Assembly: GCA_029256345.1 (NCBI GenBank) | Contig: JAQSYC010000079.1 | Span: forward strand, 1-7,297 | Length of the DNA stretch: 7,297 nucleotides | Direction: 5' to 3' | Origin: Clostridia bacterium | GTDB lineage: Bacteria > Bacillota > Clostridia > Lachnospirales > Cellulosilyticaceae | Shown: piece by piece, positions 6,878 through 7,297 of the stretch | Layout of the letters: every line of letters starts with the position of its first letter | Numbering within the stretch: position 1 is the stretch's first letter | Notes under the pieces: generated by a model | Seen by the model: only the letters and a program-made list of their open reading frames with translations | Databases searched by the model: none | Told to the model about the DNA's origin: nothing | Position numbers and translations under genes: made by a program

Positions 6878-7229
6878 GACTACTTAATGCTGCTCCTAAC
6901 TTCGATTGTTTTTTCTTCCCTGGCATCAAATTATCTTTTGCCATTGTCTTGGGATTTAGTCCAAGCCTATCCGAATAAAGGAGTATGTCTTTTCTTAAAG
7001 TTTCTATTGTAGATACCAGTGCAGATTTTTTTGTACCTCCTGCCGCTGTCCATTCGTCACATTTATATTCTTTGTCTTTTAACTGTTTTGTATATAACTC
7101 ATATTGCTCTCTCATTTCGCAATAAATGTCAATTATAGGGTCATACTCAGCTTTATATACGCCAAGTTTTGTCATGTCTGATATGGTATTTTTTTTTATG
7201 CTTTCCTTGCGGATTGCCTTTCCTGGCAT
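6864..7229 (-). CDS. Terminase small subunit, P27 family
   Basis: A 121-residue protein expected to recognise the packaging site on phage DNA and regulate the large terminase subunit. Marks of the P27 family are the helix YDPIIDIYCEMREQYELYTK (about 29-48), a short linker TAAGGTKKSALVSTIETLRK (about 61-80) and LLYSDRLGLNPKT (about 83-95), where DRLGLNPKT is the most telling. The N-terminus (MPGKAIRKESIKKN) and C-terminus (MPGKKKQSKLG) are basic. Both carry MPGK, an internal echo. ATG 7229 is chosen because AAGAAGGGAG is 9 bases upstream. The frame also extends to TTG 7256, which has no comparable site. The stop TAA 6866-6864 lies inside the start of the large subunit gene. It is the first gene of the cluster in this window; an HNH endonuclease often precedes it in such phages but would lie beyond the edge. 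Confidence 0.9.
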   Translation of the reverse strand: MPGKAIRKESIKKNTISDMTKLGVYKAEYDPIIDIYCEMREQYELYTKQLKDKEYKCDEWTAAGGTKKSALVSTIETLRKDILLYSDRLGLNPKTMAKDNLMPGKKKQSKLGAALSSLEKG

Positions 7230-7238
7230 ATATTTAAC

Positions 7239-7248
7239 TCCCTTCTTA
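7239..7248 (-). promoter_or_regulatory. Ribosome binding site that fixes the small terminase start
   Basis: AAGAAGGGAG (reading 7248-7239) is 9 bases before ATG 7229. Its strength favours this ATG over the in-frame TTG at 7256. Confidence 0.7.
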
Positions 7249-7258
7249 AGTTTCAAAA

Positions 7259-7296
7259 AAAGTTTTAAAAACTTTGCTCTATTGGAAAGTTTTCCA
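7259..7296. repeat. Two adjacent palindromes sharing AAAGTTTT upstream of the small terminase gene
   Basis: AAAGTTTT-A-AAAACTTT (7259-7275) is a perfect 8-bp inverted repeat with a single central base. TGGAAA-GT-TTTCCA (7283-7296) is a 6-bp inverted repeat. Both contain AAAGTTTT on the plus strand, 27 bases apart (7259 and 7286). They could be protein-binding sites, for example packaging-site elements, or a weak AT-rich hairpin ahead of the operon. AT-rich sequence makes chance palindromes common, and the window ends here. Confidence 0.35.
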
Positions 7297-7297
7297 G

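Noticed and set aside
1..7297. Defence island, CRISPR array, tRNA, insertion sequence or attachment site
   Set aside because: No spaced direct repeats, tRNA-like cloverleaf, transposase or integrase coding sequence was seen. The window is filled with morphogenesis genes.

Overview
The window is a continuous stretch of a tailed-phage (siphovirus-type) genome or prophage. It carries the DNA-packaging and head-assembly module plus the head-tail joining genes. Every supported gene lies on the minus strand, so transcription runs from the right end (about 7,230) to the left end (1). The base composition is AT-rich. Strong purine-rich Shine-Dalgarno (SD) sequences such as AAGGTGA, AAGGGGTGA and AAGGGAG occur throughout, together with GTG/TTG starts. 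With the protein families seen, this points to a low-GC Firmicutes host, most likely one of the Clostridia (inference). No integrase, host gene or attachment site is present, so prophage and free phage cannot be told apart.

Layout in transcription order: P27-type small terminase (7229-6864), large terminase (6877-5111), HK97-type portal (5097-3913), S78-type prohead protease (3920-3342), HK97-fold major capsid protein with an N-terminal coiled-coil scaffold (3349-2087), a 34-residue SAP/HeH-like mini-ORF (2036-1932), head-tail connector (1905-1612), head-closure/adaptor protein (1628-1311), HK97 gp10-like protein (1306-902), tail-completion/terminator protein (912-562), and a phi13-type major tail protein that runs off the left edge (560-1). 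Genes are packed with overlaps of 8-17 bases or gaps of at most 13 bases, which implies one polycistronic unit with translational coupling. The exception is the 181-base stretch between the capsid and connector genes, which holds the mini-ORF and a 7-bp hairpin.

The terminase pair cuts and pumps DNA through the portal into a prohead. The prohead is built from capsid protein whose scaffold segment should be removed by the protease. The connector, closure, gp10-like and terminator proteins then join the filled head to a tail tube made of the phi13-type protein.

The module itself is ordinary, and I see no clear new system. The points most worth a second look are: (1) the SAP/HeH-like sequence after the capsid, whose open frame runs back without a start codon into the capsid 3' end in the -1 frame, so it could be a frameshifted capsid extension or a decayed separate gene; (2) an in-frame ATG with a strong SD-like sequence exactly at the scaffold/capsid-body junction; (3) the hairpin after the mini-ORF; and (4) paired palindromes upstream of the small terminase gene.
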